Assembly: GCA_026418015.1 (NCBI GenBank)
Contig: JAOACE010000009.1
Coordinates: forward strand, 62,001 to 126,000
Origin: Leptospiraceae bacterium
Lineage (GTDB): Bacteria; Spirochaetota; Leptospiria; Leptospirales; Leptonemataceae
DNA: 64,000 bases
Direction of reading: 5' to 3'
Position numbers and translations under genes: made by a program. Below, piece after piece: positions 28,013 through 36,291 of the stretch (position 1 is its first letter; every line of letters begins with the position of its first letter). The notes under the pieces were generated by a model. It made no database searches and was not told the DNA's origin. It was given only the letters and a program-made list of their open reading frames with translations.

Positions 28013-28500
28013 TAGATAAAATTAAATTATTGTATCAATATAACGATTGGGCGAACGAAAAAATTTTTGAAATGAGTAAACAATTAACCGAAGAACATTT
28101 ACAAAAACCAGTAAATTTTAGCGAAGGTTCTTACATCAAAATACTCGCACATATGTTAGAAGCTCATGATGTTTGGTTAAGAAGAATTTTAGGAGAAGAA
28201 GTAAAAGCATTTCATTTTGTAGATACATCCAGTTTGTCGAACCTGATTGAATTCTATCACCAATTAAAAATCAAAACCTTTTCTATTATTGATAATCTAA
28301 GCCAAGAAGATTTAAATAAGTCAATCACTTATAGAACTACTCAGGGAAATATTTATACCAATACGATTTTCGAAATTCTATTTCATATATTGAATCATAG
28401 CAATACCCATAGAAGTCAGTTAAAATTACTTTTAAAAGATTATCAAGTAAATACACAAAACATTGATTACATTTTTTTTAGCAGAGAGAAAAATTCTTAA
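28009..28500 (+). CDS. DinB-family protein (putative metal-dependent thiol transferase)
   Basis: 163 aa four-helix-bundle protein. The three metal-binding His residues fit LAHMLEAHDVW (first His) and LFHILNHSNTHRSQ (second and third). The N-terminus LLYQYNDWANEKIFE is typical of DinB/YfiT-like proteins. I use the ATG at 28009, which forms an ATGA overlap with the upstream gene. A longer frame from 27964 would only add residues that overlap it. The family includes bacillithiol and mycothiol transferases and many members of unknown role. Confidence 0.85.
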   Translation: MIDKIKLLYQYNDWANEKIFEMSKQLTEEHLQKPVNFSEGSYIKILAHMLEAHDVWLRRILGEEVKAFHFVDTSSLSNLIEFYHQLKIKTFSIIDNLSQEDLNKSITYRTTQGNIYTNTIFEILFHILNHSNTHRSQLKLLLKDYQVNTQNIDYIFFSREKNS

Positions 28501-28503
28501 ACT

Positions 28504-29028
28504 TTATTTATGAACTGTTTTGATTAATTTACTTGTATCGTAATGATGTTTTGTTTCTAGGTTTAGAAGAATTTGATTGTATGTTTCTTCGTCCATAGTT
28601 TTGTTTCTACTTAAAATCCAGAGATATTTTCTATCAGGCTCACCTACAACAGCATAACGATAATCTTCTGCTAAATCAATGATCCAATAGTCGCCTTCGA
28701 AAGGCCAAAAAAAAGAAACCTTTAGTTTTGCATTTGTCTGATTATCCACGACTCTTGCAACTCCTTTGGATTGTTTTAATTTTCCCTCAAAAGATTTATC
28801 ATAGCATTGGTTTAAAACATTGATTTTTCCGTCTTCTCTTAAAGTATAATTTACAAACGTTCCCACACAATCTTTCTGGAATCTATTGGGATATCTTGCA
28901 ATTTCGTACCATGTGCCAGTATATATTTTTAAATCTACGTATTTTACTGTTTCGAGTGGAGGCAAGTCCTTACCATATAAGCTTAAAAAAGACAAAGCAC
29001 TTGTTAAAAAAATAATGATTTTGTACAT
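28504..29028 (-). CDS. blc: Exported bacterial lipocalin (Blc-like)
   Basis: 174 aa from the ATG giving MYKIIIFLTSALSFLSLYG, a Sec signal without lipobox Cys. An upstream ATG at 29067 would spoil the signal. Lipocalin signatures are YTGTWYEIARYPNRFQKDC (GxW motif), AKLKVSFFWPFEGDYWII and YLWILSRNKTMDEE. Such proteins bind lipids or fatty acids at the envelope. Unlike E. coli Blc it is not a lipoprotein. It converges on dinB with a 3-base gap. Confidence 0.88.
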   Translation of the reverse strand: MYKIIIFLTSALSFLSLYGKDLPPLETVKYVDLKIYTGTWYEIARYPNRFQKDCVGTFVNYTLREDGKINVLNQCYDKSFEGKLKQSKGVARVVDNQTNAKLKVSFFWPFEGDYWIIDLAEDYRYAVVGEPDRKYLWILSRNKTMDEETYNQILLNLETKHHYDTSKLIKTVHK

Positions 29029-29229
29029 AATATATAAATAATCAAAAATATGATATTCGTCAATCAATTATTATATTTATTTATAATATTATTTATAAAA
29101 TGAATTTAAAAAGAATTCGCGAAAAAAATATCCATAAAGATTGAAGATAACTACAAAGTATATCATATTAGGGTTGATTAGCTGATTGTTTTATATTGAC
29201 TGATAAATCAAAAAATTAATCTAGTCATT

Positions 29230-30030
29230 ATGTTAGAATATACGTTAATTACAGGTGCAAGCACTGGAATTGGGAAAGAGTTAGCAAAAGAATTTGCCAA
29301 AAATCACCACAATTTGATTTTGATAGCACGAAACAAATCAAAATTAGAAGAATTAAAAAAAGAGCTTAGTTCCCATTCTGTCAAAATAGAAGTTTTCCCG
29401 ATGGATCTTTCGAAAAAAGATGCTCCAGAAAAAATTCATCAATACATAAAACAAAATCAGTATTCTGTTCAAATATTGATCAACAATGCTGGTTTTGCAA
29501 CCAATGGATTTTTTTTAAAAAATTCCCTTCAAACCGAGCTCGAAGAGATTCAAGTTAATATTACTTCTCTTTTAGAGTTAACTCATCGAATTGGAAACGA
29601 AATGCTCAAAGATTCCCTCAATAAACCTAAATATCATTACAAAATATTGAATGTTGCTTCTACTGCTGGCTTTCAACCTGGTCCTTATATGAGCACTTAT
29701 TATGCAACCAAAGCATTTGTGTTAAATTTTTCCGAAGGATTATACGAAGAATTCAGGCATAAAAATATTCTTGTTTCGGTTTTATGTCCCGGTGCCACAA
29801 AGACGGAATTTTTCGAAAGAGCCAAGATTGATCATGCTATGATCGCGAAATCGCCTTATATGATGAGTGCAGAAGATGTTGCAAAATATACTTACAAAAA
29901 ATTGATGAAAAACCAACCCATCATTATACCAGGTATTATGAATAAAATTGGTGTTTTTAGTACAAGATTATTTCCTAGAAGTGTTCTTAGAAAAATTACC
30001 AAATCCATCAACCAACAAAAGGGGAATTAA
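29230..30030 (+). CDS. Short-chain dehydrogenase/reductase (SDR)
   Basis: 266 aa. The cofactor motif TGASTGIGKELA is at about 7-18, NNAG at about 87-90, and the catalytic Ser/Tyr/Lys in NVASTAGFQP and YYATKAF. The C-terminal sequence SRLFPRSVLRKI-like resembles the classical DltE/YqjQ-type SDRs of unknown substrate. It has no operon partner. It is followed by a convergent hairpin terminator. Confidence 0.85.
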   Translation: MLEYTLITGASTGIGKELAKEFAKNHHNLILIARNKSKLEELKKELSSHSVKIEVFPMDLSKKDAPEKIHQYIKQNQYSVQILINNAGFATNGFFLKNSLQTELEEIQVNITSLLELTHRIGNEMLKDSLNKPKYHYKILNVASTAGFQPGPYMSTYYATKAFVLNFSEGLYEEFRHKNILVSVLCPGATKTEFFERAKIDHAMIAKSPYMMSAEDVAKYTYKKLMKNQPIIIPGIMNKIGVFSTRLFPRSVLRKITKSINQQKGN

Positions 30031-30038
30031 TCCCCTTT
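30018..30038. terminator. Convergent terminator between SDR and DJ-1 genes
   Basis: An 8-bp stem, AAAGGGGA (30018-30025) with TCCCCTTT (30031-30038), and a 5-base loop containing the SDR stop codon. On the - strand the stem is followed by a short T stretch, serving the DJ-1 gene. Confidence 0.65.
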
Positions 30039-30049
30039 GATAATTTGTG

Positions 30050-30625
30050 TTATAGGTTGTGTCCGATAATTTTGATAAACTCTCTTAAAATCGCTGGATG
30101 TCCTGGCCATGCTGGTGATGTGACCCAATTTCCATCCACCACTGCTTGATCTGCTGGAACTTCTTTGTATGTGCCACCACCTAAGATAACTTCTGGTCCT
30201 ACTGCGGGATAGCACGTTAAGGTTCTTCCTTTTACTACATTTGCCGCGGTTAAAATCTGAATTCCATGACAAATTGCTGCAATGGGTTTTTTAGAATCTG
30301 CAAAATGCTTTACGATATCTAGAATTCGTTGATTTCTTCTTATGTATTCTGGTGCTCTACCGCCAGGAATATACAAAGCATCGTATTCTTCGGGTTTTAC
30401 AGCATCAAAATCTTTATTCAGAGCAAAATTATGCCCTGGTTTTTCTGAATAGGTTTGATCTCCTTCGAAATCATGTACCGCAGTTTTTACCTTTTCGCCA
30501 GCCTTTTTGCCCGGACAAACCACATCTACGTGATGTCCCACAGTCAACAAGGTTTGATAAGGAACCATGATTTCGTAGTCTTCTACGAAATCCCCAGCCA
30601 ACATCAATATTTTCTTTGCTGCCAT
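30050..30625 (-). CDS. DJ-1/PfpI family protein (protease I / deglycase-like)
   Basis: 191 aa. The nucleophile Cys lies in [11 protein letters not shown] (Cys about 119), preceded by [14 protein letters not shown]. An acidic residue sits in [12 protein letters not shown] near the N-terminus, the family's Glu position. The family includes stress-response aldehyde detoxifiers and PfpI peptidases, and the exact activity cannot be decided. A strong AAAGGAGAG Shine-Dalgarno precedes the ATG. Confidence 0.88.
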   Translation of the reverse strand: MAAKKILMLAGDFVEDYEIMVPYQTLLTVGHHVDVVCPGKKAGEKVKTAVHDFEGDQTYSEKPGHNFALNKDFDAVKPEEYDALYIPGGRAPEYIRRNQRILDIVKHFADSKKPIAAICHGIQILTAANVVKGRTLTCYPAVGPEVILGGGTYKEVPADQAVVDGNWVTSPAWPGHPAILREFIKIIGHNL

Positions 30626-30936
30626 ATCTCTCTCCTTTTAGATTTTTATCCCACCCATCCCACCCTCGATTGTCGCTGTGCATAGCCCAGCGACGGTTTC
30701 TTTTTGTCCCACCCTCCCCTATACATCCCAGATCATAAAAAAAATTTTTTTATAAATTGTTCGAATAGAGAAATACTTGTCAATACTTTTATCATCAATA
30801 AAAATAATAGGTTAAAAAAATTAATACAAAACATATTTTTTTCTACCAATTTATTTAGATTTTATTTTATAAAATTGTAATTTATCTTTCTATAATTCTT
30901 GCTTTACTAAAACATTTAAAAAAAAATACAGGAATC
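30626..30936. other. Intergenic region with a GC-rich patch and hairpin
   Basis: The region separates two divergent genes. About 30650-30735 is unusually C-rich, with TCCCACC repeated three times. It holds a 7-bp hairpin GTCGCTG/CAGCGAC (30672-30678 with 30688-30694) followed by GGTTTCTTTTT, a terminator-like arrangement on the + strand with no + strand gene before it. The rest is AT-rich promoter-type DNA. I see no ORF with family resemblance. Confidence 0.45.
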
Positions 30937-32223
30937 ATGAAAAAATGGGAAGAATATTATAAATCAAGGATTATTAGACCAGATGAGGCTGTTTCTTTTG
31001 TAAAAAGTAATATGAGGATCTTTTTAACTGGGAATGCTGCAATGCCTTGGACTATGATCAAAGCATTAACCAAAATTGCTCCTAATTTAGAAAACGTAGA
31101 GTTGAACCATTTATTAACCTTTGGTGATGATCCTTTTAGACAATACGAAGGTATACGAAGCAATGCTTGGTTTGTAGGACCTTCTATTAGAAAAAGTGTG
31201 AATGAATGTAAATCCGACTATATACCTATATTTTTATCAGAAATTGCAAAACTAGTTAGAAGCGGAAGTTGGCCAATTGATGTAGCAATCATTCATGTTT
31301 CTCCCCCAGATCGTTATGGATATATGAGTTATGGTGTAGAAACATCGATTACAAAACCTTGTGCAGAAATGGCAAAACTCGTCATCGCGCAAGTGAATCG
31401 GAAAATGCCTCGAGCATTAGGAGATAGTTTTATTCATGTTACGCAGGTTGATTATTTTGTAGAAGCAGATGACGATCTTTTCGAACTCAAACAAGAAGAA
31501 TCCACAGAAGTAGAAAAACAAATTGCCGAAAATGTAGCAAAATTAGTAGAAAATGGTGCTACATTACAATTAGGAATTGGAGGAATTCCCAATGCAGTAC
31601 TTAATGCATTATCCAACCATGTAGATTTAGGAATTCATACAGAAATGTTTTCGGATGGCATTCTGCCTTTATTAGAAGGGGGAGTAATTACAAACCAAAA
31701 AAAAGGTATCCACCGAGGAAAGGTGATTTCTGGATTCTGTATGGGCTCCAGAGAATTATACGATTACATAGACAACAATCCTTTATTTGAATTTCATCCC
31801 AATCATTATACGAATGATCCTTATTTAATTGCGCAAAATCATAAAATGACTGCAATCAACTCTGCCATAGAAATTGATTTAACTGGACAGGTTTGCGCAG
31901 ATTCTATGGGAGATTATATTTATAGTGGAATTGGTGGACAAGTGGATTTTATTCGAGGTGCTGCTCGTTGTCCAGATGGTAAACCTATCATTGCATTACC
32001 ATCTACTGCAAAGAATGGAACAGTTTCGCGAATTGTACCTTCCTTAACAAAAGGTGCTGGCGTAGTTACTAGTAGAGGAGATGTTCATTGGGTCGTCACA
32101 GAATATGGTGCAGTAAACCTATTTGGAAAAAACCTAAGAGAAAGAGCAGAGTTGTTAATCAGTATAGCACATCCTGATTTTAGAAGCTGGTTAAGGAAAG
32201 AATCCAAATGGTGCAAAAACTAA
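30937..32223 (+). CDS. Acetyl-CoA hydrolase/transferase family CoA-transferase (4-hydroxybutyrate CoA-transferase-like)
   Basis: 428 aa, the usual length. Motifs include LQLGIGGIPNAVLNAL (about 208-223), DLGIHTEMFSDG with the catalytic Glu (about 228-239), and GQVCADSMGDYIYSGIGGQ with ARCPDGK, typical of the ACH1/AbfT family. It moves CoA between short-chain acids, such as acetate and 4-hydroxybutyrate or butyrate. It overlaps the next gene by 16 bases. With the 3-hydroxyacyl-CoA dehydrogenase and IcmF elsewhere in the window it fits short-chain acyl-CoA metabolism. Confidence 0.88.
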   Translation: MKKWEEYYKSRIIRPDEAVSFVKSNMRIFLTGNAAMPWTMIKALTKIAPNLENVELNHLLTFGDDPFRQYEGIRSNAWFVGPSIRKSVNECKSDYIPIFLSEIAKLVRSGSWPIDVAIIHVSPPDRYGYMSYGVETSITKPCAEMAKLVIAQVNRKMPRALGDSFIHVTQVDYFVEADDDLFELKQEESTEVEKQIAENVAKLVENGATLQLGIGGIPNAVLNALSNHVDLGIHTEMFSDGILPLLEGGVITNQKKGIHRGKVISGFCMGSRELYDYIDNNPLFEFHPNHYTNDPYLIAQNHKMTAINSAIEIDLTGQVCADSMGDYIYSGIGGQVDFIRGAARCPDGKPIIALPSTAKNGTVSRIVPSLTKGAGVVTSRGDVHWVVTEYGAVNLFGKNLRERAELLISIAHPDFRSWLRKESKWCKN

Positions 32224-32588
32224 TTTATTTTATAATCATACTTTTATTTTTAACATGTTCTCCAAAAATAGAAAACAAAGAATTAAAAATCCATATAGGA
32301 GATCTAATCGCCCAAAAAAACCTGAATTTTGATTATGTTGAAGGAAATGTGATCGATTGTAGAAATATTTCTATTGTTTATTTAAAAGGAGATGTATCGG
32401 GAGATAAAAACTTAAACATCAACGTTAGCGTAATGAAAGGAAATATTCTTGCAAACAACGTAAAAGTACATATCTTAGATGGAAATATTCTTAAAGGAAA
32501 CAACATAAAAGTAAATTTATTATTAGGGGAAGATTTTACTGGCAAAGCAGAGATATTAAAGAAAATTTATAAAGAAATTAAATTTTAA
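32208..32588 (+). CDS. Small lipoprotein with beta-helix-like repeats
   Basis: 126 aa. The signal peptide ends in LLFLTC (Cys17), a lipobox. The mature part (about 40-115) consists of short repeated strands with a Gly/Asn turn: VEGNVIDCRN, LKGDVSGDKN, MKGNILANN, LDGNILKGNN, LLGEDFTG. They repeat every 14-18 residues, as in polymer-forming or beta-solenoid proteins. No family recognised. Its ATG lies inside the end of the CoA-transferase gene, so the two are probably co-transcribed. It overlaps the convergent PP2C gene stop. Confidence 0.68.
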   Translation: MVQKLIYFIIILLFLTCSPKIENKELKIHIGDLIAQKNLNFDYVEGNVIDCRNISIVYLKGDVSGDKNLNINVSVMKGNILANNVKVHILDGNILKGNNIKVNLLLGEDFTGKAEILKKIYKEIKF

Positions 32589-33358
32589 AACTGAATTAGA
32601 ATAAAACTTATATTATCGAAGGCACCATTTAGAAAGGCCTTATTTTTAAGACAGTAGGAATTGATTTTTAAATCGGATTGTTCTAAGCAAAGGTGAATTT
32701 CTTGTTCTGTTAACATCTCCCACAATCCATCGGAACATATCAATACCTTGCTATCCTGAAAGAATTCTTCATTAAATTCTTTGATAAAAATCATCGGTAT
32801 TATTTCTTCTCTATCGCCCGAAATCGAAGAAGTAATGATATGCTTCTGATGATGCGTTCGAACTTCTTCTTCTGTAATAAAACCTCTATCTTTTAGTTCT
32901 TCTACCACAGAATGATCTTTGGAAATTCGTTTCGTGAAATGATTTTTGTGATGATAAATCCGCGCATCTCCAACATTAAAAATAATAAAATTACCAGAAG
33001 AAATCATCATTCCTGCTATCACTGTACCCATACCATAAGCTGTTGGATTTTCTTTTACGTATTGATTAAGAGTATTTTTTGCCCCTTGTAGAATATCGAT
33101 AAGACTTTTTTTATGTTCGATTTTTTGGAAATTTTTTCGTAAATAATCCAACACTAAAAAACTTGCAACTTCTCCTTTACTATGTCCCCCCATTCCATCC
33201 ACAACTGCAAATATCATACTTTGGTTTGAATTTAAAGCGACTTCTATCAGTTCATAATCATTCATATCTTTTTGAGCAATTAATATATTATTGATTAAAA
33301 TCGCATCTTCATTATTCTTTCTTACTTTTCCTGTATGGGTAAAATAAGAGACCAACAC
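32585..33358 (-). CDS. PP2C-family Ser/Thr protein phosphatase
   Basis: 257 aa, cytosolic. Metal-binding motifs are HTGKVRKNNEDAILI (N-terminal Asp), FAVVDGMGGHSKGEVAS (about 54-70), NVGDARIY and ICSDGLWE, then NISFILIQ with the last Asp replaced by Asn-Ile (families usually have DN). It is probably a Stp1/PrpC-like signalling phosphatase. No Hanks-type kinase is visible in the window. Repeat copy 3 starts about 67 bases upstream. Confidence 0.87.
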   Translation of the reverse strand: MLVSYFTHTGKVRKNNEDAILINNILIAQKDMNDYELIEVALNSNQSMIFAVVDGMGGHSKGEVASFLVLDYLRKNFQKIEHKKSLIDILQGAKNTLNQYVKENPTAYGMGTVIAGMMISSGNFIIFNVGDARIYHHKNHFTKRISKDHSVVEELKDRGFITEEEVRTHHQKHIITSSISGDREEIIPMIFIKEFNEEFFQDSKVLICSDGLWEMLTEQEIHLCLEQSDLKINSYCLKNKAFLNGAFDNISFILIQF

Positions 33359-33425
33359 AAAATCATTTAATTATATTATAAATGAAAATCAATATTTTTT
33401 TAAATACTGACAAAAAAGAACTTTT

Positions 33426-34093
33426 TGTCAAATTCATTTTTTTTAAAGATTTGTTTTTTCTATGATAGTTTTTTACCAAAATGAGATATTATTTAGTATG
33501 AGACAAGATAATTACACTACAAAATCCCTTCACCCCGTATGCATCAACCTCGAACCTCAACACTTAGCTTTTCTTTCTCTACTCGCTACATCCCACTTTA
33601 ACGGCAACCACTACCTCGCCATTTCCTTTCTTCTGAATAAATATCTTTTCTACCTCTATGAAATTCGAATTACCCCTCACAAAAAAACAGAAACCGCGAA
33701 CTATCAGCCCAAAAACAAACTCTACAAAAGAAAAACCATTCTGATGAACCCAGTCCTTTGGAGCAATCTCTTTGAACTAAGACACTTTATCGGCTACTCT
33801 AGCAGTGCACTGATTCGCATCATAATCGAATGGGGGATGCTCTCTTTGGGATACGACATAATTCCTTTAATCCCTTTACCTAATCTAACACATGATGTTT
33901 CTTTACCCAATCAAGTAATCTCAACTAATAACTATCTTTACAAAAAGCAAGGATTTCACTCATCAAGAGAAATTATTTGTAGTTTTTTGAATGAATTTGG
34001 TTGATGTTATATTATTTTTATAAATATTTATAAATTTATAATATATTTTCTTTATATATTTTTTTTATCAATTTCTCTTACCGAAAAAGTATT
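33426..34093 (+). repeat. Dispersed repeat unit, copy 3
   Basis: About 668 bp matching the units at 4619 and 22001, bounded by TGTCAAATTC and CCGAAAAAGTATT. The match with copy 1 continues for GCTAA. That CTA supplies the stop codon (34095-34097) of the GerMN gene on the other strand. Confidence 0.9.
33462..34004 (+). CDS. DUF1564-like protein, copy 3
   Basis: Third copy of the 180-residue protein, 7 substitutions from copy 1 (for example Ser for Ile in GYSSSALIR, Gly for Glu in EWGML, Phe for Tyr in QGFHSS). The frame is intact. No Shine-Dalgarno is visible. The family label is from memory and the function is unknown. Confidence 0.72.
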   Translation: MIVFYQNEILFSMRQDNYTTKSLHPVCINLEPQHLAFLSLLATSHFNGNHYLAISFLLNKYLFYLYEIRITPHKKTETANYQPKNKLYKRKTILMNPVLWSNLFELRHFIGYSSSALIRIIIEWGMLSLGYDIIPLIPLPNLTHDVSLPNQVISTNNYLYKKQGFHSSREIICSFLNEFG

Positions 34094-34094
34094 G

Positions 34095-34808
34095 CTAATT
34101 TTCTTTTATTTTTGTTTCTTCTTTGTATTTTATGACTTTTCTTTCGCATTTTTCTTGTTTTAAATAGAGTTGATTCTCTATCCAATAATAAATCGATTTT
34201 ATTTCGGGAAATTGTTTTAGTGTTAAACAAATTTGATCAATTCTATCTTTCATGATAACATCATTATGGGAATAAAAGCTTTGATCAAAAAACAAGTGAA
34301 GGATTTGTTTTTCTTCATCATAAGATATTTTATAAAACGATACACCTTCGTAATAAGCATTTACTAATCCAGCTTCTTTTTCTAGTGGTCCCTTTTGTAA
34401 AATATTCAATGCTATAATGGGATTAACTTTTCCTTTGATCTTTCGCGATACTTGATACATTTCTGTTTTTTTATTTTTTAAAAACCTGGGGAAGTATAGA
34501 TTGATCTCAGTAATCTCTGCATCGTTGTAAGGCAAGGTTAAAGATTCCAAATTTTTCAAGTAAGAGTTTTCGATCTTTTGGGGAATTTTTTTTGCGCTTT
34601 CGATAACTTTTTCTTTGTTTTCTTCATACACTTCTTCTATTTGTTCTTTTGCTTTATGAATTTTTTTGTCTTCGAGTAGCTCTTCAATTGATACTTTTTT
34701 TATGTTATTTTTTACATGATGATATTGTTTTTTTGCCTGCAAATCCAAAAAAACTGCTAGAACAATTCCACTAATAACCGTAATTATAACCTTATCTTCG
34801 AAGTTCAT
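34095..34808 (-). CDS. Membrane-anchored GerMN-domain protein
   Basis: 237 aa. A single N-terminal membrane segment (about 7-24, VIITVISGIVLAVFL) is followed by a Lys/Glu-rich linker. The GerMN-like domain is at about 95-215: ITEINLYFPRF, ALNILQKGPLEKEAGLV, LHLFFDQSFYS and CLTLKQFPEIKSIYYWI. GerMN domains occur in spore-germination and envelope lipoproteins, and the role outside spore formers is unknown. The stop codon lies directly at the end of repeat copy 3. Confidence 0.72.
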   Translation of the reverse strand: MNFEDKVIITVISGIVLAVFLDLQAKKQYHHVKNNIKKVSIEELLEDKKIHKAKEQIEEVYEENKEKVIESAKKIPQKIENSYLKNLESLTLPYNDAEITEINLYFPRFLKNKKTEMYQVSRKIKGKVNPIIALNILQKGPLEKEAGLVNAYYEGVSFYKISYDEEKQILHLFFDQSFYSHNDVIMKDRIDQICLTLKQFPEIKSIYYWIENQLYLKQEKCERKVIKYKEETKIKEN

Positions 34809-34964
34809 TGTTTGAATTAATTTTCGGATTAAGCAAAATAAATATCAAACGAAATTTCCATAAATGCATGGTTTTTTGTTAAAAGGATATAAAAATGATT
34901 TGACCTGTATGTTGCATAAACTAACAAGGATTTTACTTGATTTTTCAAGTTTGAAAAAAATTAT

Positions 34965-35036
34965 GGCGTCGTGGCCAAGTGGCTAAGGCAGGGCTCTGCA
35001 AAAGCCCGATCGTGGGTTCGAATCCCACCGACGCCT
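34965..35036 (+). tRNA. tRNA-Cys (anticodon GCA)
   Basis: Cloverleaf with acceptor stem GGCGTCG/CGACGCC, anticodon GCA at 34998-35000, T-loop GTTCGAATC, and discriminator T as usual for Cys. CCA is not encoded. Confidence 0.95.
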
Positions 35037-35043
35037 CAATCTT

Positions 35044-35130
35044 GCCCGGGTGATGGAACAGGTAGACATACAGGACTTAAAATCCTGGGGGCTTTTGCCC
35101 GTGCGGGTTCAAGTCCCGCCCCGGGCACCA
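35044..35130 (+). tRNA. tRNA-Leu (anticodon TAA)
   Basis: Class II tRNA with a long variable arm. The acceptor is GCCCGGG/CCCGGGC, the anticodon stem CAGGA/TCCTG carries TAA at 35078-35080, and the T-loop is GTTCAAGTC. The 3' CCA is encoded. It lies 7 bases after tRNA-Cys, so probably one transcript. Confidence 0.95.
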
Positions 35131-35181
35131 ATTCAGTATCTAATTAAAAACTCTCTAATATCTTTAAGCGAATAAAATTCT

Positions 35182-36291
35182 TTATTCTTCTAAAATCATG
35201 TCGTTGCGATGAATCGCTTCGAAGGGAAATCCCTCTATACGATTACCATGATTGTGCAGATGTAGTTTGATGATTCGCGAAGGTATGTTGATAATTCCTC
35301 TTCCTAAAACCTGATTTCTAAAATTCTTTATTTCTACCACATCCCCATAAGTAAATGATCCTTCAATATTTTTTATTCCAGCAAATAGCAAAGAAGAACC
35401 GCGATTTTTTAGTGCATATTCTGCTCCCCCATCGATGATAACAGCACCTTTCGTTTTAGAAAAAAGAAGCCACTTTTTTCGCGCTGGTAATGTTTTTTTG
35501 TTCGATAAGATTAACGTACCTACATCTTCGCCCGATATAAATTTCTGGACTACATCTTCTAAACTTCCAGGTAAAATAGCTACATGAACACCCGCTTGCT
35601 GACACAATTTCCCTACGCGAATTTTAGAATACATTCCTCCACTTCCATGACCTACGGGTCCTTTTGCATGTTTTATGATTTCTTCTGTAATATTTTCTAA
35701 AACAGAAATCCTTTTACCATCAACAATAAAACCTTCCACAGATGTTAAAAGAATCAATAGTTGACTTTGAAGTAAAGCAGCAACAGCAGCACTTAAATAA
35801 TCATTGTCTCCGAATTTTAATTCATCCGTAGAGACAGTATCATTCTCGTTGATGATTGGTATTATGTTTAATCTTAGCAATTCTTGTATGGTATGACCAA
35901 TATTAAGATAAGTTTCTCTATCGCGAAAATCTTTTGCTGTAATCAACACCTGAGATATAGCAAACCTTTCTTTTAGAAAAAGTTGATCGTATAAATTCAT
36001 TAACTCGATTTGTCCAATGGATGCTAAAGCTTGTTTTCTTATAAGAGTAGGAAACTCTTGGGGGACATAATCATTAAAACGATTTTTTAATTTTTTTCTA
36101 CCTAATGCAACTGCTCCACTACTTACCAATATCACTTCTTTTTTTAATTTTTTTAAAAATAAAATACATCGAATTAAATTTTCTAGATTATTATATTGGA
36201 TTGTATCTCCTTGAACAATTAAATTCGACCCAATCTTTATCACAATTCTCTTAATATTCGGAAACTCACTGATAAATTCGTTTCGTTGCAT
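35182..36291 (-). CDS. proB: Glutamate 5-kinase ProB with C-terminal PUA domain
   Basis: First step of proline synthesis. The amino-acid-kinase fold shows VIKIGSNLIV at about 17-26, LVSSGAVALGRKKL, and IPIINENDTVSTDELKFGDND (the glutamate/Mg region). A PUA domain occupies about 275-360 (GAVIIDGGAEYALKNRGSSL). It has 369 aa and overlaps the obgE stop by one base. It is the last gene of the rplU-prp-rpmA-obgE-proB operon. proA does not follow within the window. Confidence 0.95.
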   Translation of the reverse strand: MQRNEFISEFPNIKRIVIKIGSNLIVQGDTIQYNNLENLIRCILFLKKLKKEVILVSSGAVALGRKKLKNRFNDYVPQEFPTLIRKQALASIGQIELMNLYDQLFLKERFAISQVLITAKDFRDRETYLNIGHTIQELLRLNIIPIINENDTVSTDELKFGDNDYLSAAVAALLQSQLLILLTSVEGFIVDGKRISVLENITEEIIKHAKGPVGHGSGGMYSKIRVGKLCQQAGVHVAILPGSLEDVVQKFISGEDVGTLILSNKKTLPARKKWLLFSKTKGAVIIDGGAEYALKNRGSSLLFAGIKNIEGSFTYGDVVEIKNFRNQVLGRGIINIPSRIIKLHLHNHGNRIEGFPFEAIHRNDMILEE

